Of a stretch of 64,000 nucleotides of DNA, positions 16,939 through 25,106 are shown piece after piece (position 1 is the stretch's first letter; the number at the start of each line of letters is the position of its first letter). The notes below the pieces were generated by a model. The model had not been told where the DNA came from. It searched no databases and saw only the letters and a list, made by a program, of their open reading frames with translations. The position numbers and the translations under genes are program-made. This stretch comes from Tenacibaculum sp. M341 (GTDB taxonomy: Bacteria; Bacteroidota; Bacteroidia; Flavobacteriales; Flavobacteriaceae), in NCBI RefSeq assembly GCF_004337695.1, contig NZ_SJXJ01000001.1, positions 124,001-188,000 on the forward strand. The letters are read 5' to 3'.

Positions 16939-17706
16939 ATGAGAATCATACCAGCCATAGACATCATAGAAGGAAAATGTGTTCGCTTAACCAAGGGCGA
17001 TTACAATACCAAAAAAATATACAATGAAAATCCGTTAGAAGTTGCAAAGGAGTTTGAAGATGCGGGAATTGAATATTTACACGTAGTTGATTTAGATGGA
17101 GCGAAAGCTAGCACAATTATCAACTATAAAGTATTAGAAGAAATAGCAACCAAAACCAATTTAAAAATAGATTTTGGAGGAGGATTAAAATCGGATAAAG
17201 ATTTAGAAATCGCTTTTAATTCAGGAGCCAATCAAATTACAGGAGGAAGTATTGCTGTTAAAAATTCGGAAGTTTTTGAAAACTGGATTAGCAAATTTGG
17301 AGCTAAGAAAATTATTTTAGGAGCCGATTTTTATCCAGATGCGACAGGAGGGAAAATAGCAACCAATGGTTGGCAAGAAGAAAGTAGTTTGCAATTAATT
17401 CCGTTTATAAATGGTTATCAATCAAAAGGAATTCAGTATGTGATTTGTACTGATATTTCTAAAGACGGAATGTTACAAGGACCAAGTTTCGGAACTTACG
17501 AAGAGATTTTGAATACTAGTAAAATGTCAGATCGAGCGCAGTCTAGCACAGGTTTGAAGTTAATAGCTTCTGGAGGGATTTCTACTTTTGATGAATTACC
17601 AAAACTAGCAGAATTAGGTTGTGAAGGAGTGATAATTGGTAAGGCGATTTATGAAAATAAAATCAGTTTAAAGCAATTAGAAAGTTTTATTCTTAATGCA
17701 TCGTAA
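16939..17706 (+). CDS. hisA: ProFAR isomerase with a REP-derived insert
   Basis: Isomerises ProFAR to PRFAR, an Amadori-type step, on a beta/alpha barrel. Catalytic Asp residues lie in [19 protein letters not shown] and in [15 protein letters not shown]; phosphate-binding loops are DFGGGL and IASGGIST. At 255 residues it seems about a dozen longer than I expect for flavobacterial HisA. The excess falls at about residues 194-206 ([14 protein letters not shown]), between the segment [11 protein letters not shown] and LKLIASGG. This stretch is encoded by a REP-like sequence at 17525-17546. The barrel core is intact, so the enzyme is probably active with a longer surface loop. Confidence 0.96.
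   Translation: MRIIPAIDIIEGKCVRLTKGDYNTKKIYNENPLEVAKEFEDAGIEYLHVVDLDGAKASTIINYKVLEEIATKTNLKIDFGGGLKSDKDLEIAFNSGANQITGGSIAVKNSEVFENWISKFGAKKIILGADFYPDATGGKIATNGWQEESSLQLIPFINGYQSKGIQYVICTDISKDGMLQGPSFGTYEEILNTSKMSDRAQSSTGLKLIASGGISTFDELPKLAELGCEGVIIGKAIYENKISLKQLESFILNAS
17525..17546 (+). repeat. REP-like sequence captured inside hisA
   Basis: TGTCAGATCGAGCGCAGTCTAG is the reverse complement, at 17 of 22 positions, of TTCGATTACGCTCGACCTGACA at 20181-20202. The TCGAGCGCAGTC word is a common type of Bacteroidota intergenic repeat as I recall. It remains in frame and encodes part of the extra loop in HisA. Confidence 0.6.
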
Positions 17707-17708
17707 TT

Positions 17709-18218
17709 ATGGAAAAAGAAATGTTGAAAGAGTTTAAAGAGCAAATAGTGTATCGATTAAATGAGAGCACTAGAATGATTAAAATAAGTTTTCAAAAGTT
17801 AGAGGAAGAAGATATTTGGAAAAAAATAAATGATTCGTCCAACAGTATTGGAAATCTAATCATTCATTTATGTGGTAATATTACACAATATGCGATTGCT
17901 TCCTTAGGAAAAACAGAAGATCAAAGGAATAGAGACTATGAGTTTGAAGTAACATCTGGTTTTACCAAAGAAGAATTATTAAGCAAGTTAGAAATAACGG
18001 TTGAAAAAGCAAAATCGATTATTTTGTCTACTTCTGAAGAAGAGTATATGAGAAAAAGAAGCGTACAAGGATTTGAATTTTCAGGAATAGGAATAGCAAT
18101 TCATGTAACAGAACATTACTCATATCACACAGGACAAATAGCTTTTTGGACCAAACAAATAAAAAATAAAAGCTTAGGCTTTTATGATGGAATAGATTTA
18201 ACCATTAAAAACAAATAA
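17709..18218 (+). CDS. DinB-like four-helix protein (DUF1572 type)
   Basis: A 169-residue soluble protein of the DinB/YfiT superfamily, four-helix bundles with a three-His metal site. Candidate ligands are His in [10 protein letters not shown] (about residue 53) and two His in [19 protein letters not shown] (about 136-140). Some relatives act as thiol-dependent S-transferases, others have no known function. It begins two bases after the hisA stop and ends five bases before hisF, so it is co-transcribed and probably translationally coupled. No link to histidine synthesis is known to me. Confidence 0.8.
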   Translation: MEKEMLKEFKEQIVYRLNESTRMIKISFQKLEEEDIWKKINDSSNSIGNLIIHLCGNITQYAIASLGKTEDQRNRDYEFEVTSGFTKEELLSKLEITVEKAKSIILSTSEEEYMRKRSVQGFEFSGIGIAIHVTEHYSYHTGQIAFWTKQIKNKSLGFYDGIDLTIKNK

Positions 18219-18223
18219 TAGCA

Positions 18224-18979
18224 ATGCTAACTAAAAGAATTATACCTTGTTTAGATATTAAAAATGGACGAACGGTTAAAGGTGTCAACTTTGTAAATTT
18301 AATAGATGCTGGTGATCCAGTAGTATTGGCAAAACAATATGCAGAATTAGGAGCAGATGAATTAGTGTTTTTAGATATTGCTGCTACATTAGAAAATAGA
18401 GGAACTACGTTAGATATGGTTGAAAAAGTAGCTGAACAAGTAAATATTCCGTTTACTGTAGGTGGTGGAATTTCATCTGTAGAGCATGTAGATGCTTTGT
18501 TAAAATGTGGTGCAGATAAAATATCTATTAATTCATCAGCAGTAAAAAGACCAGAATTAGTAAATGAATTATCACAAAAGTTTGGGAGTCAATGTGTAGT
18601 AGTAGCAATTGATGCTAAAAAAGTTGATGGAGAATGGTTAGTACATTTAGCAGGAGGTACAATTCCAACTGAATTAAATCTGTTCGACTGGGCTAAAGAA
18701 GTAGAAAAAAGAGGCGCAGGAGAGATTTTGTTTACTTCTATGAATAATGATGGAACTAAAGCAGGTTTTGCTAATGAAGCTTTAGCAAAATTATCTACCG
18801 AGTTAAATATTCCAATTATTGCTTCTGGAGGTGCAGGAACAGTACAACACTTTATAGATACTTTTGTAGAAGGAAAGTCTGATGCAGCATTGGCAGCAAG
18901 TGTTTTTCACTTTGGAGAAATTCCAATTCCAGAGTTAAAAAAGGAGTTAAAAGATAGTGGAATTCCTGTTAGAATATAG
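18224..18979 (+). CDS. hisF: Imidazole glycerol phosphate synthase, cyclase subunit
   Basis: A 251-residue barrel enzyme that with HisH converts PRFAR and glutamine-derived ammonia to imidazole glycerol phosphate and AICAR. Signature residues are in [19 protein letters not shown] (catalytic Asp11) and [12 protein letters not shown] (catalytic Asp near residue 130). Phosphate-binding loops are VGGGISS and ASGGAGT. Full length and unaltered. Confidence 0.98.
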   Translation: MLTKRIIPCLDIKNGRTVKGVNFVNLIDAGDPVVLAKQYAELGADELVFLDIAATLENRGTTLDMVEKVAEQVNIPFTVGGGISSVEHVDALLKCGADKISINSSAVKRPELVNELSQKFGSQCVVVAIDAKKVDGEWLVHLAGGTIPTELNLFDWAKEVEKRGAGEILFTSMNNDGTKAGFANEALAKLSTELNIPIIASGGAGTVQHFIDTFVEGKSDAALAASVFHFGEIPIPELKKELKDSGIPVRI

Positions 18980-19071
18980 TTCAAACGAAGTTTAGAATTA
19001 GAGTTAACACCTTAGTGATTTGTTAATTTATAATTCTTTATTTCTTTTAATTAAAGTAAATTAATTACAAT

Positions 19072-19758
19072 ATGAAGAAAGTACTAGTCTTCATAACGAT
19101 AGGTTTAAGTTTTTTTATGATTGCTTGTACTTCTAATAAAGAAAAAAGAAATTACAAGGAACAAAAAAACATAGTGATTCAAAATAAAAAAACAGAGAAA
19201 CTGAATTTTGAAGAATTACAAGATTCTCTGAGAACAGCACTTTTAAAATTGAAAAATAACAATAGTTTAAAGTCTGGTCTTTTAGAAGAATTGTACATTA
19301 GAAATCTTGTGAGAGAAGTAAATGGTATCGTAAAAATTGAAATACCTTTCAATCTTCATAGCTTTGATTGTGGAGCTCCAGATTGTTATTCAACAAATAT
19401 TTCATTTGAGTTTCTTGCAAAAGAATCAATTGAGTTTCCCAAAAAAGTAGATTTTACTTTATTAGAAAAAGGTTGTGGTATAGTAAAGGAAATGTTAGAA
19501 ACAGGAACTTTTGAATTGATAGAATTGACAGATGAAAAATTAAATTATTATTCTAAAAAAATGAATAGTAATTTAATTATCTATAAAGAAAATAAAGAAA
19601 CTAAGTTGTTTTATTTTCCAGATTCAGAGTTAAATCCGCTAAAAGTAAATATGATCAATAAGGTATTGAAAGATTATGAAGAAGATGGATTAGAAAAAAA
19701 TGTTCCTTATCAATCAACTTTTATGTTGACAAGGGATTATAGTAATTTTATAAACTAA
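19072..19758 (+). CDS. Hypothetical lipoprotein in the his operon
   Basis: A 228-residue protein with a lipoprotein signal (MKKVLVFITIGLSFFMIACTS; lipobox Cys19). The mature part is Lys/Glu-rich with a central segment containing HSFDCGAPDCYSTNISFEF (a Cys pair) and no domain I can name. It follows hisF by 92 bases and precedes the cREC gene by four bases, so it is read with the distal his genes, although it is expected in the periplasm or outer membrane. Confidence 0.8.
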   Translation: MKKVLVFITIGLSFFMIACTSNKEKRNYKEQKNIVIQNKKTEKLNFEELQDSLRTALLKLKNNNSLKSGLLEELYIRNLVREVNGIVKIEIPFNLHSFDCGAPDCYSTNISFEFLAKESIEFPKKVDFTLLEKGCGIVKEMLETGTFELIELTDEKLNYYSKKMNSNLIIYKENKETKLFYFPDSELNPLKVNMINKVLKDYEEDGLEKNVPYQSTFMLTRDYSNFIN

Positions 19759-19762
19759 AGTT

Positions 19763-20101
19763 ATGAAGAAAAAATTGTTTTTAGATGATTTAAGAACCAT
19801 AGATATGGTTTATGATGCATCAGAAGAAAAGGAATATGATATTGTAAGGACTTATGATGAATTTGTAGCTTACATAAAAACAAACGGATTGCCTAGTTTT
19901 ATTAGTTTTGATAACGATTTAGGATTAGATGAAAAAGGAGAAGTAGCTTTAGACGGATATGCAGCAGCAAAATGGTTAGTATATGAGTCTGAGTTAGATT
20001 TAAGGGAGTTACAATTCAAAGTACATTCTGCAAATCCAGTAGCAGCAGAACAGATTCAAGGATTGTTAACGAACTATATCAAATTTTTAAATAAACAATA
20101 A
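19763..20101 (+). CDS. Cyclic-phosphate-processing receiver-domain (cREC) protein
   Basis: A 112-residue stand-alone receiver-fold protein. LFLDDLRTID at the start and FISFDNDLGLDEKG in the middle carry the acidic metal-site residues; GYAAAKWLVYES and KVHSANPVAAEQIQGLLTNY complete the family pattern. Comparative work on RNA-repair systems placed this family (Pfam cREC_REC) with enzymes handling RNA 2',3'-cyclic phosphate ends. It lacks an output domain. It is the third RNA-end-related gene in this operon, after the kinase and the Thg1-like protein, and lies just before hisIE. Assignment is by motif recall; function is inference. Confidence 0.75.
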   Translation: MKKKLFLDDLRTIDMVYDASEEKEYDIVRTYDEFVAYIKTNGLPSFISFDNDLGLDEKGEVALDGYAAAKWLVYESELDLRELQFKVHSANPVAAEQIQGLLTNYIKFLNKQ

Positions 20102-20180
20102 ACAGTCATCTCAAGTATTATGTGCTTTAAAAGCTTTTAAGTTACAAGAGGTAGTGTTTTAAAAAGATATAATAATGGGT

Positions 20181-20202
20181 TTCGATTACGCTCGACCTGA
20201 CA
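20181..20202 (+). repeat. REP-like sequence upstream of hisIE
   Basis: TTCGATTACGCTCGACCTGACA is related in inverted orientation to the sequence inside hisA (17 of 22 positions). It lies 15 bases before the hisIE start chosen here; an upstream in-frame ATG would translate it as MGFDYARPDNK, which is unlikely to be real protein. Confidence 0.6.
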
Positions 20203-20216
20203 ATAAAAATAATAAA

Positions 20217-20804
20217 ATGAATATAGATTTTAATAAAAGTAGCGATGGTTTAGTGCCTGTGATTATTCAGAATAACAACACGCTACAGGTATTAATGTTA
20301 GGATACATGAATAAAGAAGCTTTTGAGAAAACTCAACAAGAGCAAAAAGTTACTTTTTTCAGTAGAAGTAAAAATAGATTATGGACGAAAGGAGAGGAGA
20401 GTGGTAACTTTTTGTTTGTAAAGGATATTCAGATAGATTGTGATAATGATACTATTTTAATAAAAGCAGACCCAAAAGGTCCCACATGTCACAAAGGAGA
20501 TGTTTCTTGTTTTGCTGAGGAGACTTCCAAAGGATTTTTGTATGAGTTAGAAAGTATTATTCATGATCGTATTGATAACAATGTGGAGTCTTCATATACC
20601 AACAAACTTTTTAAAAGAGGTATTAATAAAGTAGCTCAAAAAGTAGGGGAAGAGGCTGTTGAAGTAGTAATTGAAGCGAAAGATGATAATGATGATTTGT
20701 TTACCAATGAAGCGGCTGATTTAATGTATCATTATTTGATTCTTTTAAAAGCTAAAGGTTTTACATTGCAAGACATTGAGGCTGTTTTAAAAAGTAGACA
20801 TTAA
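20217..20804 (+). CDS. hisI: Bifunctional phosphoribosyl-AMP cyclohydrolase / phosphoribosyl-ATP pyrophosphatase
   Basis: A 195-residue HisIE fusion catalysing steps 2 and 3 of histidine synthesis. Residues 1-105 are the cyclohydrolase (VLMLGYMNKEAFEKT, SRSKNRLWTKGEESGN, and zinc-site Cys residues in GPTCHKGDVSC). Residues 110-195 are the helical pyrophosphatase (RGINKVAQKVGEEAVEVVIEAK, NEAADLMYHYLILLKAKG). I chose ATG 20217 because the longer frame from 20175 runs through a REP-like repeat and adds residues not typical of HisIE. Last gene of the operon. Confidence 0.96.
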   Translation: MNIDFNKSSDGLVPVIIQNNNTLQVLMLGYMNKEAFEKTQQEQKVTFFSRSKNRLWTKGEESGNFLFVKDIQIDCDNDTILIKADPKGPTCHKGDVSCFAEETSKGFLYELESIIHDRIDNNVESSYTNKLFKRGINKVAQKVGEEAVEVVIEAKDDNDDLFTNEAADLMYHYLILLKAKGFTLQDIEAVLKSRH

Positions 20805-20851
20805 GATCTGTTTTGGTGCTATAAATTATTGTTTTGTAGCATGAATAAAAT

Positions 20852-20883
20852 TAATGTTAAGAAATTTAGAACTCTTAACATTA
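20852..20883 (+). terminator. Hairpin at the end of the his operon
   Basis: TAATGTTAAGA and TCTTAACATTA form an 11-base perfect inverted repeat with a ten-base loop, 47 bases after hisIE. There is no proper T run, so termination here is plausible but not certain. Confidence 0.4.
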
Positions 20884-20993
20884 GCATAATAAATTCTTGT
20901 ATTTGAAGTTGTAGGAATTAATATTTATGTAAAAAAATAACATAACACAACTGATAATTTTAGGTTCATTAATTAATCAAAATATTAAATAAA

Positions 20994-22022
20994 ATGAATC
21001 AAAAACTATTATCAATTGTGTTATTTCTTATAGTTGTAAAATCAGTGGCACAACAAGATTTTGTCATAAGTGCTCATAGAGGAAACTCAAGTGAAGCTCC
21101 AGAAAATACCTTAATTGCAAATCAATTAGCTATAGATGCTAAAGCTGATTATGTAGAATGTGATGTAAGAAGAACTAGAGACGGTGTAATGGTAACTTTA
21201 CACGATTCTAGTTTAAATAGAACTACTAATACACGTGGATATTTAAGGAGTTTCAATTATTCACAGTTAGTAAATGTGGATGCTGGTTACTCAAGTAGGT
21301 TTGGTAATTTATACAGAGGAGAAAGAATACCAACACTTCGTCAAGTATTAAATCAAGCAAAAGGAAGGATAAAAGTTGAAATAGAGCTAAAAGAATCTGG
21401 TTTAGCGGATGATGTTGTAGCTTTAGTTAGAGAATTAAACATGGAGAATGATGTAATTATCATTTCATTTAATTTTTCTGAATTAAGGAGAGTAAAACAA
21501 ATTTCAACGATTCCAGTTAAGTACTTGGTAAGCTTTTTTTGGGGAAGTCGTAACTTAAGACAATTACAAAGCATAGGAGGAGAGTTTTTTGGACCTCCTG
21601 GAGTAGTATCTAGATCGAGAGTTACAGAGGCTGAAAACATGGGAATTAAGATTATTTCTTACACCATAGATTCAGAAAGAGAGATGAGATTAGCTATTCA
21701 GAATGGGCAGTATGGTATAGCAACTAATTATCCAAGAAGAGCCGTAGCAGTTAGATCAGAGTTAGAAAGAAACAATACAACAATTAATTCGATTCCTGTA
21801 TTGGCGTTTCCAAATCCAATTTCAACGAACTTTAAAATCAATAAGTCTTATAAAAATGCATTAGTAAGATTAATTAATAGAAATGGAGAGGAATTAGTTA
21901 ATTACGGATTGATAGAAGAGGTTGATAATTTTGAATTTAAAGTGAATCAAAATTCTGGAGATTATTTATTAGAAATAATAACAGGATCAAAACGAGAAGT
22001 TGTTCCAGTAATAATAAACTAA
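20994..22022 (+). CDS. Secreted glycerophosphodiester phosphodiesterase with T9SS-type tail
   Basis: A 342-residue GDPD-family enzyme that hydrolyses glycerophosphodiesters to glycerol-3-phosphate and alcohols. Signal peptide residues 1-19 (ending KSVAQ). The catalytic pattern is complete: ISAHRGNSSEAPENTL (His-Arg), VECDVRRTRDGVMVTLHDSSLNRTTN (Glu, Asp, His). The lysine/glutamate segment IKVEIELKE follows. Residues about 262-342 (VLAFPNPISTNFKI to VVPVIIN) resemble a type A T9SS sorting domain, so the protein is probably exported to the surface or medium. Single-gene unit, probably scavenging phosphate or glycerol. Confidence 0.88.
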   Translation: MNQKLLSIVLFLIVVKSVAQQDFVISAHRGNSSEAPENTLIANQLAIDAKADYVECDVRRTRDGVMVTLHDSSLNRTTNTRGYLRSFNYSQLVNVDAGYSSRFGNLYRGERIPTLRQVLNQAKGRIKVEIELKESGLADDVVALVRELNMENDVIIISFNFSELRRVKQISTIPVKYLVSFFWGSRNLRQLQSIGGEFFGPPGVVSRSRVTEAENMGIKIISYTIDSEREMRLAIQNGQYGIATNYPRRAVAVRSELERNNTTINSIPVLAFPNPISTNFKINKSYKNALVRLINRNGEELVNYGLIEEVDNFEFKVNQNSGDYLLEIITGSKREVVPVIIN

Positions 22023-22037
22023 ACATCATTAAATAAG

Positions 22038-22080
22038 AAATTCCCACAATTTTTTAAAAAAGTTGTGGGGATTTTGTTTT
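22038..22080. terminator. Terminator between GDPD gene and minus-strand genes
   Basis: AAATTCCCACAA pairs with TTGTGGGGATTT (one G-U), with T-rich sequence downstream on the plus strand. It sits between converging genes. Confidence 0.75.
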
Positions 22081-22089
22081 TAGTTTGAA

Positions 22090-22443
22090 TTAAATCCAAT
22101 CTAAATCAAACTCTAAAATATCATGAATAACACCAATTATAATAACTAAAATAATCAGTGTTAGTAGTTTTATTAATTTAAGGTTGAAAGTAGAAAAAGA
22201 CAATTTCTTTAATAGTTTTTTTTCTATAATACTTAAAAGAATAAAAGCAATAATTCCTATAACGCTACCAATAATACAAGAAGCAATATAAAAGGCAAAC
22301 TCAAGAATTGATAAAAATATGTTTTCTGAATTTGATTTAAAAGGATAACTTCCTGCTCTATATAAGAAATTAGTAATGCCTAAAACAACGCTAATAAGAA
22401 GCCAAGCAATATAATTCCCTGTTTTTTTTATTGAAAACTTCAC
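22090..22443 (-). CDS. Small integral membrane protein
   Basis: A 117-residue protein with three hydrophobic segments (about residues 10-27, 43-70 and 88-108) and a basic N-terminus. I do not recognise the family. It starts four bases after the stop of aroB on the same strand, so it is probably co-transcribed with it; a connection to aromatic synthesis is not implied. Confidence 0.7.
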   Translation of the reverse strand: MKFSIKKTGNYIAWLLISVVLGITNFLYRAGSYPFKSNSENIFLSILEFAFYIASCIIGSVIGIIAFILLSIIEKKLLKKLSFSTFNLKLIKLLTLIILVIIIGVIHDILEFDLDWI

Positions 22444-22447
22444 TCAG

Positions 22448-23506
22448 TTAATTGTTGTAAAAATCAATACTATCTTTAATTACATCAGAAGAAGTTTCAC
22501 AATTAATAACAAAATCTTCGTATTTATTTAGTAATACAAACTTAACAGTTCCAGCCTCGTTCTTTTTATCATGTTTTAAAAGTTCCATGATAGGTTGAAT
22601 ATCTTCAGGTAAAATATCAATTTTTCCGTAAATAGTAATGATGGCATTTTTAATAATAGTAGCCTCATTAATATCAAAACCAGTAACTTTATTAGAAATA
22701 TATGCTTCACATACCATACCTATAGCTATAGCCTCACCGTGAGTTAAGCTTTCTTTATGTTCACTTTCTAAAAAGTATGATTCAATCGCATGTCCCATTG
22801 TGTGCCCCCAGTTTAAAACTTTTCGAACACCTTGTTCTTTAGGGTCTTCTGTTACAACTTCATTCTTTATTTCAATAGATCTGTGAATTAGGTCAATGAT
22901 ATTTAAATTAGGATTGTCTTTTATTTCATTAAATAAATGGATGTCATGAGTCATTCCATATTTGATGATTTCAGCAGTACCCGATCTAATTTCACGAGGA
23001 GAAAGTGTGTGTAAATATTCAGGGTCAATAATTACAGTTTGCGGATTTGCAAAAACTCCAATTTGATTTTTTAATACGCCTAAATCTACTCCAGTTTTAC
23101 CACCAACAGAAGCATCAACCATTGAAAGTAAAGTTGTAGGAATGTTTACAAAATCGATACCTCTTTTAAAAGTAGAGGCAACAAAACCACCTAAATCAGT
23201 AATAACACCACCACCCAAAGTAATTAATAAACTTTTTCTGTCAGCTCCTAATTCAGTCATAGCACTCCAAACTCCCATACAAGTTTCTAAGTTTTTATGA
23301 ATTTCACCTGGATCAATTTGAATTACTTCAATAGGAACTTCTACAGCAAGGTGTTGCATGAATCTAGAATAACAGCATTCAAAAGTATTATCATCTACCA
23401 AAATAAATACAGAAGAATATTTTTTTTGAGTAATTAAATTTGCTAATTCAGTATAACCTTTTTCATTAAAATGAATAGAATATGTAGTTGCTTTTATAGA
23501 TTCCAT
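22448..23506 (-). CDS. aroB: 3-Dehydroquinate synthase
   Basis: Second enzyme of the shikimate pathway, converting DAHP to 3-dehydroquinate with NAD and a divalent metal. The 352 residues are full length. Features are LGGGVITDLGGFVASTFKRGI (NAD/phosphate binding), IPTTLLSMVDASVGGKTGVD and the metal-ligand motifs KYGM and NWGHTMGHAIESY. The start is just upstream of a 100-base divergent gap shared with proline dehydrogenase. Confidence 0.97.
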   Translation of the reverse strand: MESIKATTYSIHFNEKGYTELANLITQKKYSSVFILVDDNTFECCYSRFMQHLAVEVPIEVIQIDPGEIHKNLETCMGVWSAMTELGADRKSLLITLGGGVITDLGGFVASTFKRGIDFVNIPTTLLSMVDASVGGKTGVDLGVLKNQIGVFANPQTVIIDPEYLHTLSPREIRSGTAEIIKYGMTHDIHLFNEIKDNPNLNIIDLIHRSIEIKNEVVTEDPKEQGVRKVLNWGHTMGHAIESYFLESEHKESLTHGEAIAIGMVCEAYISNKVTGFDINEATIIKNAIITIYGKIDILPEDIQPIMELLKHDKKNEAGTVKFVLLNKYEDFVINCETSSDVIKDSIDFYNN

Positions 23507-23567
23507 GTCTTGATAAAATATAGTGCAAATTAAATAGAAATTATTAAAATATTTGCGACTTCTCTTC

Positions 23568-23575
23568 TATATTTG
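23568..23575 (+). promoter_or_regulatory. Proline dehydrogenase promoter -7 element
   Basis: TATATTTG matches TAnnTTTG, about 32 bases before the start codon. Confidence 0.55.
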
Positions 23576-23607
23576 TCTTTTAGTAAATAACGGGACACAA
23601 ATTACTA

Positions 23608-24771
23608 ATGAAACTTTTTGAAAATACTGAAGTTGCTTTTAAGCTAAAAACTGATTCTGAGTTAGAAAGAGCTTATTTTTTATTTCGCTTGATACAAAAT
23701 CAACCAATGGTTCGTATTGGAACAGCGGTTACAAATTTTGCACTTAAAGCGCATTTACCAGTAGAAGGATTGATAAGATCTACTGTTTTCGATCATTTTT
23801 GTGGAGGTGTAACAGAAGAAGACTGTTTACCTAACATAGATAAAATGTATACCAAAGGAAATGTACATAGTGTATTAGATTATTCTGTTGAGGGTAAAGA
23901 AGAGGAAGAGAGTTTTGATAATGCAGTAGATACTATTGTAAAAATCATTCAATTTTCTGAAGAAAAGCAATCAATTCCTTTTGCCGTATTTAAACCAACT
24001 GGTTTTGGAAGGTTTGGATTATACCAAAAAATAGGAGAGGGTAAAACATTAACAGAAGCTGAGGAAGAGGAGTGGAAGCGTGTGAAAGAAAGGTTTCATA
24101 ATGTATGTAAGATAGCACATAGCAAAGACGTACCTTTATTAATTGATGCTGAAGAGAGTTGGATGCAAGATGCTGCTGATGATTTGGTAGAGGAATTGAT
24201 GGAGGTATACAATAAAGAAAAAGCGATTGTTTTTAATACATTACAAATGTATAGGCATGATCGTATGGATTATTTAAAATCGTTACATCAAAGAGCGCAT
24301 CAAAAAGGATTTCATATTGGAATGAAAGTGGTACGTGGTGCTTACATGGAAAAAGAGAGAGAAAGAGCAGAAGAATTTGAATATTTGTCGCCAATATGTA
24401 AAAACAAAGAAGCGACTGATAAAAATTATGACGAAGCTATTTTGTACATGATGGAGCACAAAAATATGGCTTTATTTGCGGGAACTCATAACGAAGAAAG
24501 CTCTTATTTATTAATGCAATTAGCAGAAAAATATAATATAAAGAAAGAAGATAAGCGTATGTGGTTTGGTCAACTATACGGTATGAGTGATCACATAAGT
24601 TTTAATTTAGCTTCTGAAGGCTATAACGTAGCTAAATATGTTCCTTTTGGTCCGGTAAGAGACGTAATGCCTTATCTAATAAGAAGAGCAGAAGAGAATA
24701 CTTCTGTAGAAGGACAAACTTCAAGGGAGTTAAATTTATTAAAAATGGAAAAGAAAAGACGTAAAATATAA
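23608..24771 (+). CDS. Proline dehydrogenase
   Basis: A 387-residue FAD enzyme oxidising proline to pyrroline-5-carboxylate, the mono-functional Bacteroidota form (equivalent to the PutA catalytic barrel). Diagnostic segments are IPFAVFKPTGFGRFG, VPLLIDAEESWMQ, KVVRGAYMEKERERAEE and the C-terminal FGQLYGMSDHISFNLASEGY-NVAKYVPFGPVRDVMPYLIRR with the substrate-binding Arg pair. The stop overlaps the start of the LETM1-like gene (ATGA type), so the two and glyA form one operon. Confidence 0.95.
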   Translation: MKLFENTEVAFKLKTDSELERAYFLFRLIQNQPMVRIGTAVTNFALKAHLPVEGLIRSTVFDHFCGGVTEEDCLPNIDKMYTKGNVHSVLDYSVEGKEEEESFDNAVDTIVKIIQFSEEKQSIPFAVFKPTGFGRFGLYQKIGEGKTLTEAEEEEWKRVKERFHNVCKIAHSKDVPLLIDAEESWMQDAADDLVEELMEVYNKEKAIVFNTLQMYRHDRMDYLKSLHQRAHQKGFHIGMKVVRGAYMEKERERAEEFEYLSPICKNKEATDKNYDEAILYMMEHKNMALFAGTHNEESSYLLMQLAEKYNIKKEDKRMWFGQLYGMSDHISFNLASEGYNVAKYVPFGPVRDVMPYLIRRAEENTSVEGQTSRELNLLKMEKKRRKI

Positions 24772-25106
24772 TGACAACATTAGAAGAAATAAAAACTTTA
24801 CTTCAGAAAAATAAAATACGATTTTTAAATGAACTCGAAGAAAGTAAAGAGCTTATTTTCTTACTAAAAAAATCATTGTCTAAAAAATTAACCAAAGAAG
24901 AGAAAAATAAGGTAAAAGAACAATTGTTGGATATCTGTAAAACGATTCCAGCTTTTACTATTTTTTTATTGCCAGGTGGTTCATTACTATTACCTTTGTT
25001 GGTGAAGTTAATACCAACAATATTACCAAGTTCTTTTAGAAAAGATATAGAAGATTTAAAACAACAACAAAACAACAACAATGCAACAAGATCATCAAAT
25101 ATTTGA
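24771..25106 (+). CDS. LETM1-like domain protein
   Basis: A 111-residue protein with a coiled-coil first half ([19 protein letters not shown]). A hydrophobic segment, [20 protein letters not shown] followed by IPTILPSSF, matches the core of the LETM1 ribosome-binding domain. Mitochondrial LETM1 is an inner-membrane cation/proton exchanger or ribosome anchor; short bacterial relatives are uncharacterised. It shares its start with the end of proline dehydrogenase and overlaps glyA by 26 bases in a CAA-rich stretch, so it is tightly coupled to both. Confidence 0.7.
   Translation: MTTLEEIKTLLQKNKIRFLNELEESKELIFLLKKSLSKKLTKEEKNKVKEQLLDICKTIPAFTIFLLPGGSLLLPLLVKLIPTILPSSFRKDIEDLKQQQNNNNATRSSNI

Noticed and set aside
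20175-20216. Extended hisIE start (MGFDYARPDNK)
   Set aside because: The extra residues are translated from a REP-like repeat and are not typical of HisIE.
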